Part shown: in pieces, positions 27,004 through 35,482 of the stretch | How the letters are laid out: every line of letters begins with the position of its first letter | Numbering within the stretch: the first letter of the stretch is position 1 | NCBI GenBank assembly: GCA_021737275.1 | Contig: JAIPEE010000012.1 | Span: forward strand, 1 to 64,000 | Origin: Desulfobacterales bacterium | Lineage (GTDB): Bacteria; Desulfobacterota; Desulfobacteria; Desulfobacterales; JAIPEE01 | Reading direction: 5' to 3' | DNA: 64,000 nucleotides | Program-made: the position numbers and the translations under genes | The notes under the pieces: model-generated | Databases searched by the model: none | What the model was told of the DNA's origin: nothing | Seen by the model: only the letters and a program-made list of their open reading frames with translations

Positions 27004-27682
27004 CATGATAAATAAATATCGCACTCTGCTTTTGCCGGTAACGCTTATTATTGCTCTGGGGGCTGCGATTATCTTTTTTCACGAGGATATTCAATCGGGC
27101 TTATTACTGTTGAAAAGCGACCGGACACATCCCGCAGTAATCATTTTCTCGTTTCTGGTTTTACCGGCGATATTCTTTCCCGTCTCCGTACTGCTGGTGC
27201 TCATCGGCCTCCGATTCGGTGTAATATGGGGGATTGTAATCATGTTTCTGCTGATTCCCGCTCATCTTTTTTTCTCTTATTTTCTGATCCGCCGGGTATT
27301 TCATGACCGCCTTGAGTGGTTGGCCCGAAAAAAGAATTTTGGCATCCTTAATATACCCAAAGGCCGGCATATAAAATTCGGCATTCTGTTTATGGTCGTA
27401 CCGGGTTTGCCGTATACGATAAAAAATTATTTACTACCATTATCGGGTATCTCTTTCAGGCACTATTTCTGGATCAGCTGGTTGACCCAGGGCGTGATGG
27501 GGATCCCTTTTATTGTATTAGGTGAGGCTGCATCAATATGGAACATCTATTTCGTTTTTATCGCCATTTTGCTGTTTTTCGCTGGGTATTTAATAAACAG
27601 GCAGATCCGAAAGAGATACGGCCACATGGTTGAATCCGTTTTGGATCAGCATATAAGGCCTTATCAATCAGGAAAGGAGTAA
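26996..27682 (+). CDS. TVP38/TMEM64 (VTT-domain) membrane protein
   Basis: 228 residues with about six hydrophobic segments and the VTT/DedA-like core: FPVSVLLVLIGLRFGVIWG, then GILFMVVPGLPYTIKNYLLPLSGI, a re-entrant Gly/Pro-rich motif. VTT proteins are linked to lipid movement between leaflets. The TTG at 26996 overlaps the previous stop and has AAGGA seven bases upstream; an ATG at 27005 is the alternative. Its position between a phosphodiesterase and a glycosidase supports a lipid or glycolipid handling role. Confidence 0.83.
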   Translation: MFDMINKYRTLLLPVTLIIALGAAIIFFHEDIQSGLLLLKSDRTHPAVIIFSFLVLPAIFFPVSVLLVLIGLRFGVIWGIVIMFLLIPAHLFFSYFLIRRVFHDRLEWLARKKNFGILNIPKGRHIKFGILFMVVPGLPYTIKNYLLPLSGISFRHYFWISWLTQGVMGIPFIVLGEAASIWNIYFVFIAILLFFAGYLINRQIRKRYGHMVESVLDQHIRPYQSGKE

Positions 27683-27687
27683 CATCC

Positions 27688-29973
27688 ATGTTGAAAAAAT
27701 GGCTGCCCTGGAAGTTTATTATAAAAAGAGCCGCAAGAGCCTATGGATTCCTGGATCCCATAACATTGCTGGCCCGGTTGCGCCGATTCGGCCATCCCTC
27801 GGAAGTACATGAACCGATTGAATTGATCCGGGCCGGTGTGGTTTTTCATGCCAGAGGGCTGGTCAACACACGTGCCATACAATACAACTTGGATTGGATC
27901 TGGCCTTTTTGGATTGTCAAACAGTTCAAACCTAATGATATATCTTTTATTCCCAGAGGATTCGCTTTCAGCCATGTCAACCTGACCCACCGTAACTGGA
28001 CGGCCGTGGGACATCCGGACCTGCCGCATTACCCCATCGTGGATCCGAGGGGATTGGTGACGCCCTATCTTGACAGCTGGTCGATCGATTGCTGGTTGCT
28101 GCCGGAAAATGGTCCTATGCTTGTTCCCTCAGAGGTCGAAAAGGTGCACCAGCGCCTCAATCTGGAAGACGATGCACTTTCCGTTTTCACTCGGACGCAA
28201 AAAGCGGGGCTACGGCTCGATACAACCGTGCGTGTAGATGAAACATCGGATGGTTGTCAAACACATATCCACGCCAGCGGTTTTGCTGAAAACGGCGGAT
28301 ATCTCGTTCTGGCTTTACGCCCCTATAACCCGGAAGGTATTCAGTTTATCGATTCAATTGCCTTTGATCAAGAAGATTGCTGTTTTTTAATCAATGGGCA
28401 GACTGGTGTTCATTTTAATCACGAACCGGAAAAAGTTATCTTCTCCAATTATGAAAAAGGTGATGTCGCCCATATCCTGGACCAGGCGGAACAGGAAACT
28501 GCTGTGAAATGTGATATCGGTATGGCCACGGCTGCAGCCATTTTCCCCGTCGCTAAAAAACGGACAACTGAAATTACGGTGTCGATGCCCCTGGTGGATG
28601 CAGCCGCAGCCAGTTCATCATCCTCCGAAACAGTCATCGGTGAATCACCGGTTCAAGGCTGGCAAAGCTGTCTTGATAACACCGCACGATTGAAAGTACC
28701 TGATGAAAAGATCCGGTTTCTCTATGATGCCGCCGTACGTACTATGCTGCTGTTGAGCGCGGGTAATGCCTACCCCGGCCCATATACATACAAACGCTTC
28801 TGGTTCAGGGATGCATGCTTGATGATCCATGCGCTATTGGCAATTGGCTTGTCCAAACGGGCGTCACGCATGATTTTAGACTTTCCTTCACGACAGACAT
28901 TGACGGGATATTTTCAATCTCAGGAAGGCGAATGGGATTCCAATGGCCAGGTTCTGTGGATTGCCGGCAGACTACACGAGCTAACCGGTATCACCTATGA
29001 CACGGCTTTTATAAAATCGATTTTCAAGGGAGCAAACTGGATTATCAATAAACGCAGCCAACTGGACACGGATAAACCTCATCACGGACTACTGCCTGCC
29101 GGCTTCAGCGCCGAACACCTGGGGCCCAATGATTATTATTATTGGGATAATTACTGGGGTTTGGCCGGGCTGCGCGCAGCCGGGCGGATGGCCGGTGATT
29201 ATAATTTTCATAAAGATCAGGATGAATTTTATCGTCAGGCAGCTGCCTTTCATCAACACATCATGAATAGCATTGATAAGGTTTCTGAAAAGAAAAGGCA
29301 AGGAGGTATTCCGGCATCTCCCTATCGGCGGATGGATGCAGGAGCGGTCGGGTCTATTGTGGCCGACTATCCCCTGCAGCTGACATTACCCAATGATCCC
29401 ATGATCATGAAGACCATCGCTTACCTGATGGAAAACTGTTTCCATTCCGGGGCATTTTTTCAGGATATGATCCACTCGGGGATCAATGTCTATCTGACGC
29501 TCGCGATTGCCCAAAGTCTTCTGCGGGCCGGAGATCCGACCTATCGACAACTGATTCAAACCGTCGCCGATCTGTCCACTCCGACCGGGCAGTGGCCTGA
29601 GGCCATCCATCCGTTTACCAGGGGCGGCTGCATGGGTGACGGCCAGCACGGTTGGGCGTCTGCCGAGTGGTTGATGATGATGCGTAATCTGTTCGTACGT
29701 GAAGAGGGCAATACAATAATTATCGGTTCGGGTATTTTCCCCAAATGGATTGAAAGCGGCAAGGAAATATCCTTCGGCCCCACCCTGATTCCCGGTGGGG
29801 AATTGACGGTAACCATGCGTGGTTCCGGCTCAGCCGTTTTTTTGGATCTCGATGTTGACAACCGTAATGCCGCCATCAATATAGTTGTGGCAATTCCAGG
29901 TTACCAGACACACAAGCTCTTTAATACGTGTCATGCGCTGGAAATCAAACGATTGCCTTTATCATTGTTTTAA
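27688..29973 (+). CDS. six-hairpin glycosidase (GH15/glucoamylase-like)
   Basis: 761 residues, no signal peptide visible. The N-terminal ~330 residues form a beta-rich domain of the sort that precedes the catalytic barrel in bacterial glucoamylase-like proteins. The C-terminal (alpha/alpha)6 domain has YKRFWFRDACLMIHALLAIG, SQEGEWDSNGQVLW (a likely catalytic Glu), YYWDNYWGLAGLRAAG and GQWPEAIHP. It probably hydrolyses an alpha-glucoside in the cytoplasm, perhaps recycling the product of the GT4 enzyme or a storage glucan. It starts 5 bp after the VTT gene and ends the operon, its 3' end overlapping a convergent coiled-coil gene by 12 bp. Confidence 0.8.
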   Translation: MLKKWLPWKFIIKRAARAYGFLDPITLLARLRRFGHPSEVHEPIELIRAGVVFHARGLVNTRAIQYNLDWIWPFWIVKQFKPNDISFIPRGFAFSHVNLTHRNWTAVGHPDLPHYPIVDPRGLVTPYLDSWSIDCWLLPENGPMLVPSEVEKVHQRLNLEDDALSVFTRTQKAGLRLDTTVRVDETSDGCQTHIHASGFAENGGYLVLALRPYNPEGIQFIDSIAFDQEDCCFLINGQTGVHFNHEPEKVIFSNYEKGDVAHILDQAEQETAVKCDIGMATAAAIFPVAKKRTTEITVSMPLVDAAAASSSSSETVIGESPVQGWQSCLDNTARLKVPDEKIRFLYDAAVRTMLLLSAGNAYPGPYTYKRFWFRDACLMIHALLAIGLSKRASRMILDFPSRQTLTGYFQSQEGEWDSNGQVLWIAGRLHELTGITYDTAFIKSIFKGANWIINKRSQLDTDKPHHGLLPAGFSAEHLGPNDYYYWDNYWGLAGLRAAGRMAGDYNFHKDQDEFYRQAAAFHQHIMNSIDKVSEKKRQGGIPASPYRRMDAGAVGSIVADYPLQLTLPNDPMIMKTIAYLMENCFHSGAFFQDMIHSGINVYLTLAIAQSLLRAGDPTYRQLIQTVADLSTPTGQWPEAIHPFTRGGCMGDGQHGWASAEWLMMMRNLFVREEGNTIIIGSGIFPKWIESGKEISFGPTLIPGGELTVTMRGSGSAVFLDLDVDNRNAAINIVVAIPGYQTHKLFNTCHALEIKRLPLSLF

Positions 29974-30255
29974 TTTGGATTGTGCAGACTGGATCGCATA
30001 TTTGAGAGAACCGGCAGCATTTTCGAAACCGGCTCTTAATTCTTTCCAGGCACTTTCTCCGGCCTGACGCAGGTTGTCGAGTTCTTCTTCAGTCGATTTG
30101 CGAATTGTTTTCAAGACTTCAATCTGTTCATTATATCGTTCCTGAATGTCAGCCTGTTTTTGTTTAGCTTCAGCCTCCAGTCCGGCAATTTCGGCATTCC
30201 ATTCATCCAGCTTGGCTTTCATTTTTTTTACGTATGCATCTCTGGTATTACTCAT
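29962..30255 (-). CDS. small coiled-coil protein (sll1863-like)
   Basis: 97 residues, helical throughout: AKLDEWNAEIAGLEAEA, a charged middle, then QAGESAWKELRAGFENAAGS, which closely matches the C-terminal motif of the proteins at 32157-32444 and 32486-32941. Family members are described as stress-response proteins (sll1863 type); the mechanism is unknown. GGAGG stands nine bases before the ATG at 30255, so the longer frame is not used. It is the last gene of a - strand set with the zinc-ribbon and PRC-barrel genes. Confidence 0.8.
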   Translation of the reverse strand: MSNTRDAYVKKMKAKLDEWNAEIAGLEAEAKQKQADIQERYNEQIEVLKTIRKSTEEELDNLRQAGESAWKELRAGFENAAGSLKYAIQSAQSKLKQ

Positions 30256-30296
30256 AACCATCATCCTCCATAACATTCACCACTGAAAATCACCTA

Positions 30297-30842
30297 CTAC
30301 AATGGCAGCGATTTCTGTAGTCCCATAATGACACTTTTCAGCATAGGATGCTGAACAAATATCCGATGCCTGAGAAGTGCCAGCACCATTTTTAAATCTT
30401 GCCAATCGGAAACGATCGAATCTGATCCCGTCAGCATCTCTTTAGCTTGCTGCAGGCTGATTTTGACAAATTCAGGTGCTGATTTTTTATTAGCCTCATC
30501 AAGCAGAGCATTGACGAGATATAAAAACTGTCCGGCATCAAGCCACGTTCCATTACACGCCGTACAGATTTTGATTTCTACTGTAGATTGCGAATTCTTA
30601 ATCTTGGCCAAGGTAATATCGCGGCATTTCGGACATAAACTCAAAGCCTTGCCAGCCTGGAATTCGGCCTGCTCCTTCCAGGTTTCAATTTCCAGCCATC
30701 CCATATCCGGCAAGATCTCATCTTTAACATCCTCCAGTTGACCATTTTCAAACCACATTCCCTTGCAGCAGGAGCATTCACTGATGATGATGCCGTCGAT
30801 TGAGCTGCATTTCATAGGTTCTTTGCATTGAGGGCATTGCAT
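30297..30842 (-). CDS. zf-TFIIB-type double zinc-ribbon protein
   Basis: 181 residues with two zinc-ribbon units: CPQCKEPM...CSCCKGMWFENGQLE near the N-terminus and CPKCRDITL...CTACNGTWLDAGQ near residues 85-125. This is the zf-TFIIB family (often annotated as transcription factor zinc-finger proteins), with no proven role. A long in-frame extension exists upstream, but GGGAG sits about ten bases before the ATG at 30842 and the family normally starts at MxCPxC. It is 16 bp downstream of the PRC-barrel gene. Confidence 0.85.
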   Translation of the reverse strand: MQCPQCKEPMKCSSIDGIIISECSCCKGMWFENGQLEDVKDEILPDMGWLEIETWKEQAEFQAGKALSLCPKCRDITLAKIKNSQSTVEIKICTACNGTWLDAGQFLYLVNALLDEANKKSAPEFVKISLQQAKEMLTGSDSIVSDWQDLKMVLALLRHRIFVQHPMLKSVIMGLQKSLPL

Positions 30843-30858
30843 GGCAGACTTCTCCCTT

Positions 30859-31605
30859 TTAATCCCAGTATTTCGGGCGGCCGTAAAAATCATACATTCG
30901 TTCTTCATACTCACGATTCACCAGCATCGTCGGGTCATATTCCGGACTATTCCTGATTTGCTCACTGGTTAAATCAACACGCACATCTCTTTTCGCCCAG
31001 CTTACCTTATCAATCCAGTTGGGTGCTATCAGTACCTTCCTGCCCGGCAACCAATTGCGCGTATCAACAACCATATAATGGATGACCCATGTTTCGTCGT
31101 TTAGAATGAAATCCTCTACATGGCCCACAGCGTCGTCCAGGGCCTTGATGTGGTAGCCTGCCACCTCGTTTGCAGAACGAAGGTTGTCATTTCCTGAACG
31201 GGGCTCACTTTTTTCATTTTCTGATATTTTGTTACGATACAACAGGCCAGGATGGGTTGCAATTCCCCAAGGGTGTCTGCCAACCCAGTAATAAGGCCAT
31301 CCGTAATATCGGGTCCAGTTGAGTTCATGCTGGCGGCTGACCGGTGCGTCGCTGTCCAATACCGGTGCCCCTTCGATTCGTTCCTTGGTCAAGCGGATCG
31401 GAAAGGTTCTGGATTGCCAGTCCGGATCACCAAGTGATATCGGCGAAATAAGGACTTTTATTCCCGGCAGCCATTTTCCGGTATCCGCCACCATATAACG
31501 GATAGTCCACAGACGGTCGTCAAAGAGAAAATCTTTACAACGGCCGATTTCACCATCCTCTGCTAATAGAACATAATTATAAAGCCCTTTTACGCTTCGT
31601 AACAT
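30859..31605 (-). CDS. tandem PRC-barrel protein
   Basis: 248 residues containing two PRC-barrel units of about 75 residues. The first (about 1-80) has AEDGEIGRCKDFLFDDRLWTIRY, and the second (about 145-225) repeats the pattern with DDAVGHVEDFILNDETWVIHY. A tryptophan- and tyrosine-rich linker (WTRYYGWPYYWVG) joins them. PRC barrels bind RNA, protein or membrane partners, and tandem forms occur in stress gene clusters. GGAG lies seven bases before the ATG. It heads the - strand unit with the zinc-ribbon and coiled-coil genes. Confidence 0.87.
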   Translation of the reverse strand: MLRSVKGLYNYVLLAEDGEIGRCKDFLFDDRLWTIRYMVADTGKWLPGIKVLISPISLGDPDWQSRTFPIRLTKERIEGAPVLDSDAPVSRQHELNWTRYYGWPYYWVGRHPWGIATHPGLLYRNKISENEKSEPRSGNDNLRSANEVAGYHIKALDDAVGHVEDFILNDETWVIHYMVVDTRNWLPGRKVLIAPNWIDKVSWAKRDVRVDLTSEQIRNSPEYDPTMLVNREYEERMYDFYGRPKYWD

Positions 31606-32061
31606 TTTTTCTCCTTTCTGTGTTTAATGTGAATTGCAAACAGATAGCCTGCATCATCAATAACAAGCCACAGTTTTATTTATTCTTTTTCTCTCCGACA
31701 GAGGTTTAAGCCTGAAATCAGGAACCGCCGGATGCCGTCGAAACAGAATATGGTTTTCATAGTAACAGTATGCATAAAAAACAAAACCGGGTTTTCCATG
31801 TATATGGATCAGAAATTGACTGTATTTAAGGCCGATTGCCCGACCGTTCAGTCTTTTTAAGACGGCATATAACTGTGGAGATTAGGAAGAATTCGTCTGA
31901 ATAATAAATGCTGTTTTTTTTGAAGCAAACTAAACCCTTCACCTGATGGTTTTTTTTTATAGGTGAATTAATATAAACTAAAATTTAGAGTTTCATAAAG
32001 CAGACAGGAAAAGCTTCATCGCAAAATAGGAAATGCTTCGGCCTGCCGCTTATCTCCAATG
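31606..32061. other. intergenic region left of the cassette
   Basis: About 460 bases between the PRC-barrel gene and the cassette boundary. No gene could be supported. The right end includes an attC-like stem (31998-32067, described separately). The remainder shows short interrupted frames. Confidence 0.45.
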
Positions 32062-32067
32062 TTAGGC
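31998..32067 (+). repeat. degenerate attC-like recombination site (left cassette boundary)
   Basis: The right end reads CAATGTTAGGC, an exact attC R' core (GTTRRRY) at 32061-32067. Upstream, AAGCAGACAGG...AAGC can pair with GCTT...CCTGCCGCTT, giving a stem with an unpaired A and mismatches, as attC arms have. The matching left core (RYYYAAC) is not recognisable, so this is either a worn attC or another recombination site. Confidence 0.42.
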
Positions 32068-32156
32068 ATACAAAAGAAAGGGGGTACAAGCGAAAAATCC
32101 GAAATGTTGACAGTGCAGAAGTTCTATTAACAACCTTACTAAACAGGAGAAAAACC

Positions 32157-32444
32157 ATGAGCATGAAAGAAGCATACGAACAGAAACTTCAAGCGCAATT
32201 AGACAAGTGGAGTGCGGAGATCGACAAACTCAAGGCAAAAGCCGACAGTGCAGACGCTGATGCACAACTTGAATACTATAAGAAGATTGAGGAACTGCGG
32301 TCTATGCAGGAAACTGCCACTAATAAGCTTACCGAGCTTAAAGATGCTGGTGACGATGCTTGGGAGGACCTTAAAGCAGGTATTGATAGCGCGTGGAACT
32401 CTCTCGGTAATGCATTGAAGTCTGCTGCTTCGAGATTCAAGTAA
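32157..32444 (+). CDS. small coiled-coil protein (sll1863-like), cassette gene 1
   Basis: 95 residues, almost entirely amphipathic helix: AQLDKWSAEIDKLKAKAD, a charged centre, and LKDAGDDAWEDLKAGIDSAW. It aligns along most of its length with the protein at 29962-30255 and shares the AW-(K)DLK-AG motif. No signal peptide, so cytoplasmic. AGGAG precedes the ATG by eight bases. It is 41 bp before the second cassette gene and is probably co-transcribed with it. Assigned to the sll1863-type stress-response family; the biochemical role is unknown. Confidence 0.82.
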   Translation: MSMKEAYEQKLQAQLDKWSAEIDKLKAKADSADADAQLEYYKKIEELRSMQETATNKLTELKDAGDDAWEDLKAGIDSAWNSLGNALKSAASRFK

Positions 32445-32485
32445 ACATCATACTTGATCGCAACCAACAATTAAGGAGGTTACAA

Positions 32486-32941
32486 ATGAAATCAAACATC
32501 TGCGCATTGATGTTGATCGGCATACTTGGTGTTACTCCGCTCTGCTATGCCCAAACGGAAAACACAAACACTTCAATAGAAGAGGTTAAGAGAGAAACTC
32601 AGGATTTGCTTCAAACTATCGGTTCATATACTGCCGATAAAAGAGATGAAGCAGTTCAAAAAGCAAAACAGGGCCTGGATAGGCTGGATAAAAGTATCGA
32701 TGCGCTGGAGGCGAGGATTGATAAAAACTGGGACAAAATGAACGCGGCCGCGCGTAAAGATGCTCGTGAGAGCCTTAAGGCGCTTCGCAAGCAACGGAAT
32801 CAAGTTGCCGAATGGTATGGCAGCATGAAAACCAGCTCAGCCGATGCGTGGGACCACATAAAAAAAGGCTTCTCTGATGCATATAAGGCTCTTGAAGATG
32901 CCTGGGAAAAGTCAGAAAAAGAATTTAGCCCCAAAAAATAA
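32486..32941 (+). CDS. exported coiled-coil protein, cassette gene 2
   Basis: 151 residues. A signal peptide (about 1-22, ending LCYAQ) directs it to the periplasm. The rest is helical and highly charged, with ALEARIDKNWDKM and, near the end, SADAWDHIKKGFSDAYKAL, the same AW...KGF motif as the cytoplasmic coiled-coil relatives in this region. So a cytoplasmic and a periplasmic version of one fold sit side by side. AAGGAGG lies six to seven bases before the ATG. The stop codon is five bases from the attC site. Confidence 0.8.
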   Translation: MKSNICALMLIGILGVTPLCYAQTENTNTSIEEVKRETQDLLQTIGSYTADKRDEAVQKAKQGLDRLDKSIDALEARIDKNWDKMNAAARKDARESLKALRKQRNQVAEWYGSMKTSSADAWDHIKKGFSDAYKALEDAWEKSEKEFSPKK

Positions 32942-32945
32942 ACTG

Positions 32946-33032
32946 GCCTAACAACCGCTTTAACTCGGACTGGGAAAAGTTGCGCCGTTTCGCTATGCAG
33001 CTTTTCCCAGCCGATTATGTGAAGCGTTAGGC
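32946..33032 (+). repeat. attC site (59-base element)
   Basis: An 87-bp site with GCCTAAC (32946-32952) and GTTAGGC (33026-33032) as outer cores. The inner arms TCGG-A-CTGGGAAAAG and CTTTTCCCAG-CCGA pair perfectly apart from one extra A, the extrahelical base typical of attC. The end ...AAGCGTTAGGC and the start GCCTAACAA match well-known cassette sites. It lies immediately after a cassette-like gene. Confidence 0.82.
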
Positions 33033-33357
33033 TCAAAGAAAATAGCAGTTTTTTACAGCTTCAACAAAACGATGAATATGAAATAAGTAGAATATTTGCT
33101 TGTTAAGAACTTTGATTGGTGCTTTGTATTTTAATGGTGGTACTTGAAAATATAAAAAGGACCGAGAAACGTTTAATGATCGCCGTCATTTTTCAGATTT
33201 CCCGGTGGGGCAATATACTCATCTCCTTCGGGTTTAACGGTATCAAAAAAAGCATTTGTCGGATGACGGAGAACGTATTACAACAATTTAAAAACTGATG
33301 CTCATATATTGCGAAAACAACCCGTTATGAGAAGAAAAAATCGTTACAGGCCGGATC
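33033..33357. other. intergenic region after the attC site
   Basis: About 325 bases to the end of the histidine kinase gene. A 60-codon frame at 33116-33298 lacks a ribosome site and resembles nothing I know. No further attC core was found here. Confidence 0.4.
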
Positions 33358-34578
33358 CTAAATGGGAAGGATAGCTTTAATCCTGGTTCCCTTGCCAATT
33401 TGCGAATCAATATTAAAGGAACCACCGAAGATTTCACAACGTTCACGCATGGCGGTCAGGCCGTATCCGCTCAGGGGGTCTTTTTCAGAAAGTGCCTCTC
33501 TGACGTCAAAGCCCCGGCCATCGTCTTCAATAAACAGAGAGATCGATCGGTTTTCATCGCTATATACCAGCTGCAGACGGACCGAGACGGCCTCACTGTG
33601 CTTTTCGGCATTGCTCAAACCTTCCTGTATAATACGATAAATAATAATTTTCACCACTTCGGGGACATCTTCTTCAGCTATTTCCGTATTGTAATCGACA
33701 CGGATATTCCGATAAAGTCTTTGAAACTGACGGAGATACCACTGGATGGTGGCCATCAGCCCCAGATCGTCCATCGTCGTCGGACGGAGATTGGCAGAAA
33801 TTCGTTTGGTTTCTTTAATGGTCGCCAGAAGGTAGGCAATCTCCTGATCCAGAGATTCATCCAGCCGGTCATGATTTTGTTGCCGCTTCATCTCTTTTCC
33901 TTCAAGGCTGAATTTAATGGCCGCTAAACTGACACCGATGCTATCGTGCAGTTCCTTGGAAATTGTACGCCGATCTGCCTCCAGCACATCCAGCGTCCGC
34001 CTGGACATTTTTTTCAGACGTTCCCGGGAAAGGGTCAATGTATCACTCATTCTTTTTCGTTCGGCAACTTCACTTTCCAGGGCACTAATCGTGGCATTGA
34101 GCGCTTTTGTTCTTCTGGAAACTTCTGTTTCAAGCCGGCTCATTACAGATTCCAAATGCTGTTCGCGTTCCACGGTTTGAGTGGCATCTGATGCGATAAT
34201 AATGAACATACGCCGGTCGTCTGTAGTCAAGCCCAGTGATGAAATAAAGAGATCCCAGGTCAGCATTTGGCCATTGGGCGTTTTTAACGAAATATATAAT
34301 GGTTTCCGTCTTTTTTCCGGTTCGAACAGGCTGTTGAAATGCTTTTCGGTCCCATCGGTGGAAGACATCGAAAAGTGTTCGGCCCATAAGTCCATGGTCG
34401 GAATCTCTTGATGGGCTAACCCGGTTGCGGACTGAAAAGCACGGTTTATCATCAAAATATGTCCATCATCACACACTATGAGAATTGGTACTGGTGCACT
34501 AAGCAGTGCCTGAAAATAAGGGGTTTCGATGTTGAAACTGAAAACCTCACCATCATCGGGTCTTATTTTCTCTGACAT
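33358..34578 (-). CDS. PAS-containing NarX/DegS-type sensor histidine kinase
   Basis: 406 residues without membrane segments, so a cytoplasmic sensor. A PAS-like domain (about 20-140; LLSAPVPILIVCDDGHILMINRAF) is followed by a coiled-coil, the HisKA_3 dimerisation helix with the phospho-His in RRTISKELHDSIG (about 210), and an HATPase domain (NAEKHS as N-box, DDGRGFD as G1). It should phosphorylate the LuxR-type regulator encoded 77 bp upstream on the same strand. The signal sensed is unknown; PAS domains often bind haem, flavin or small molecules. Confidence 0.88.
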   Translation of the reverse strand: MSEKIRPDDGEVFSFNIETPYFQALLSAPVPILIVCDDGHILMINRAFQSATGLAHQEIPTMDLWAEHFSMSSTDGTEKHFNSLFEPEKRRKPLYISLKTPNGQMLTWDLFISSLGLTTDDRRMFIIIASDATQTVEREQHLESVMSRLETEVSRRTKALNATISALESEVAERKRMSDTLTLSRERLKKMSRRTLDVLEADRRTISKELHDSIGVSLAAIKFSLEGKEMKRQQNHDRLDESLDQEIAYLLATIKETKRISANLRPTTMDDLGLMATIQWYLRQFQRLYRNIRVDYNTEIAEEDVPEVVKIIIYRIIQEGLSNAEKHSEAVSVRLQLVYSDENRSISLFIEDDGRGFDVREALSEKDPLSGYGLTAMRERCEIFGGSFNIDSQIGKGTRIKAILPI

Positions 34579-34655
34579 AAAATTACCTTTCGAAAAATCA
34601 TGAAATAAAGGGGAAAAATATCTGTTACCCGTTCCGATACCGGTATTGGTATTTA

Positions 34656-35318
34656 CTATTTCTTCGTTTCAACGAGCCCGTTTTCAATGGCATAAACTGT
34701 CAGTTGAGCAATATTGTGCAGATTGAGTTTGCTGATCAGATTGGACCGGTGCTTTTCGACTGTTTTGACGCTGATGCATAGAAAATCAGAGATCTCTTTG
34801 TTGGTGTGTCCTTCAGCCAGAAGTTTTAACACCTCGCGCTCCCGCTGTGTGACCGTCTCCCATCGGGAGTTTTGTTTGAGTTCTTTTCTGCCGGTCAGAT
34901 ATCCATCCATGACCTGATCCGAAACGTCCGGGCTGATATAGGTTTTTCCTTCCAAGACACTGTCCACGGCCAGCATCAACTCTTCCCTGCTGGCATCTTT
35001 GATACAATATCCGTTGACACCCGCCTGAAAAGCCTCCAATATATACTGATCGGATTCATGAATAGTCAGTGCCAGAACACGTGTTTCCGGTAATTCTCTT
35101 TTTATCTCTTTCATCACCGAAATGCCGCCCATCTTGGGCATGGACAGATCCAGCAGCACCATGTCCGGTTTTGCTTTTCGGATACGACGTACCGCTTCCA
35201 GACCATCTTCAGCCTCTCCGATAATTTCGATATCCCCACGCTGGTTCAGCATGGATTTCAGGCCTTCCCGAAACAATTGATGATCCTCGACAATGAAAAT
35301 ACGATATTTTTTTTCCAA
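34656..35318 (-). CDS. NarL/FixJ-family response regulator
   Basis: 220 residues: a receiver with E11/D12, phospho-Asp57 and the LTIHES switch Thr, then a LuxR-type helix-turn-helix (about 150-215; LTQREREVLKLLAEGHTNKEIS-like with TVTQ, SVKTVEKHRSNLISKL). The start is TTG at 35318 with GGAGG nine bases before it. It is paired with the downstream kinase. It may regulate part of the surrounding accessory region (inference); no shared operator was identified. Confidence 0.9.
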   Translation of the reverse strand: MEKKYRIFIVEDHQLFREGLKSMLNQRGDIEIIGEAEDGLEAVRRIRKAKPDMVLLDLSMPKMGGISVMKEIKRELPETRVLALTIHESDQYILEAFQAGVNGYCIKDASREELMLAVDSVLEGKTYISPDVSDQVMDGYLTGRKELKQNSRWETVTQREREVLKLLAEGHTNKEISDFLCISVKTVEKHRSNLISKLNLHNIAQLTVYAIENGLVETKK

Positions 35319-35482
35319 TGTACTGGCCCTCCGGTGAATTTATGAATATTTATTGAGTGCCGAAACAACAGATGAAGATATCGGCTTGTCGCAACAGAAT
35401 TAAATTTAAAAATTTGTTATACGTCAGTGCGCTGTTTTTGACAATATATTCGTCGGATATTTCTGTTATGCAATTCCGAAGC

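Larger units (their letters stand above)
32062..33026 (+). mobile_element. integron-type gene cassette with two stress-like genes
   Basis: Between the cut points G|TTAGGC at 32061/32062 and at 33026/33027 lies a unit of about 965 bp. It contains two + strand genes, each with a good ribosome site, and ends in an attC site placed five bases after the second stop codon. Gene direction relative to attC is the canonical one. No integrase gene lies in the window, so this would be a cassette outside an intact integron. Its cargo is related to genes elsewhere in the same region, which suggests local capture (inference). Confidence 0.62.

Noticed and set aside
33116-33298. 60-codon frame after the attC site as a further cassette gene
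   Set aside because: No ribosome site, no following attC core and no recognisable motif.
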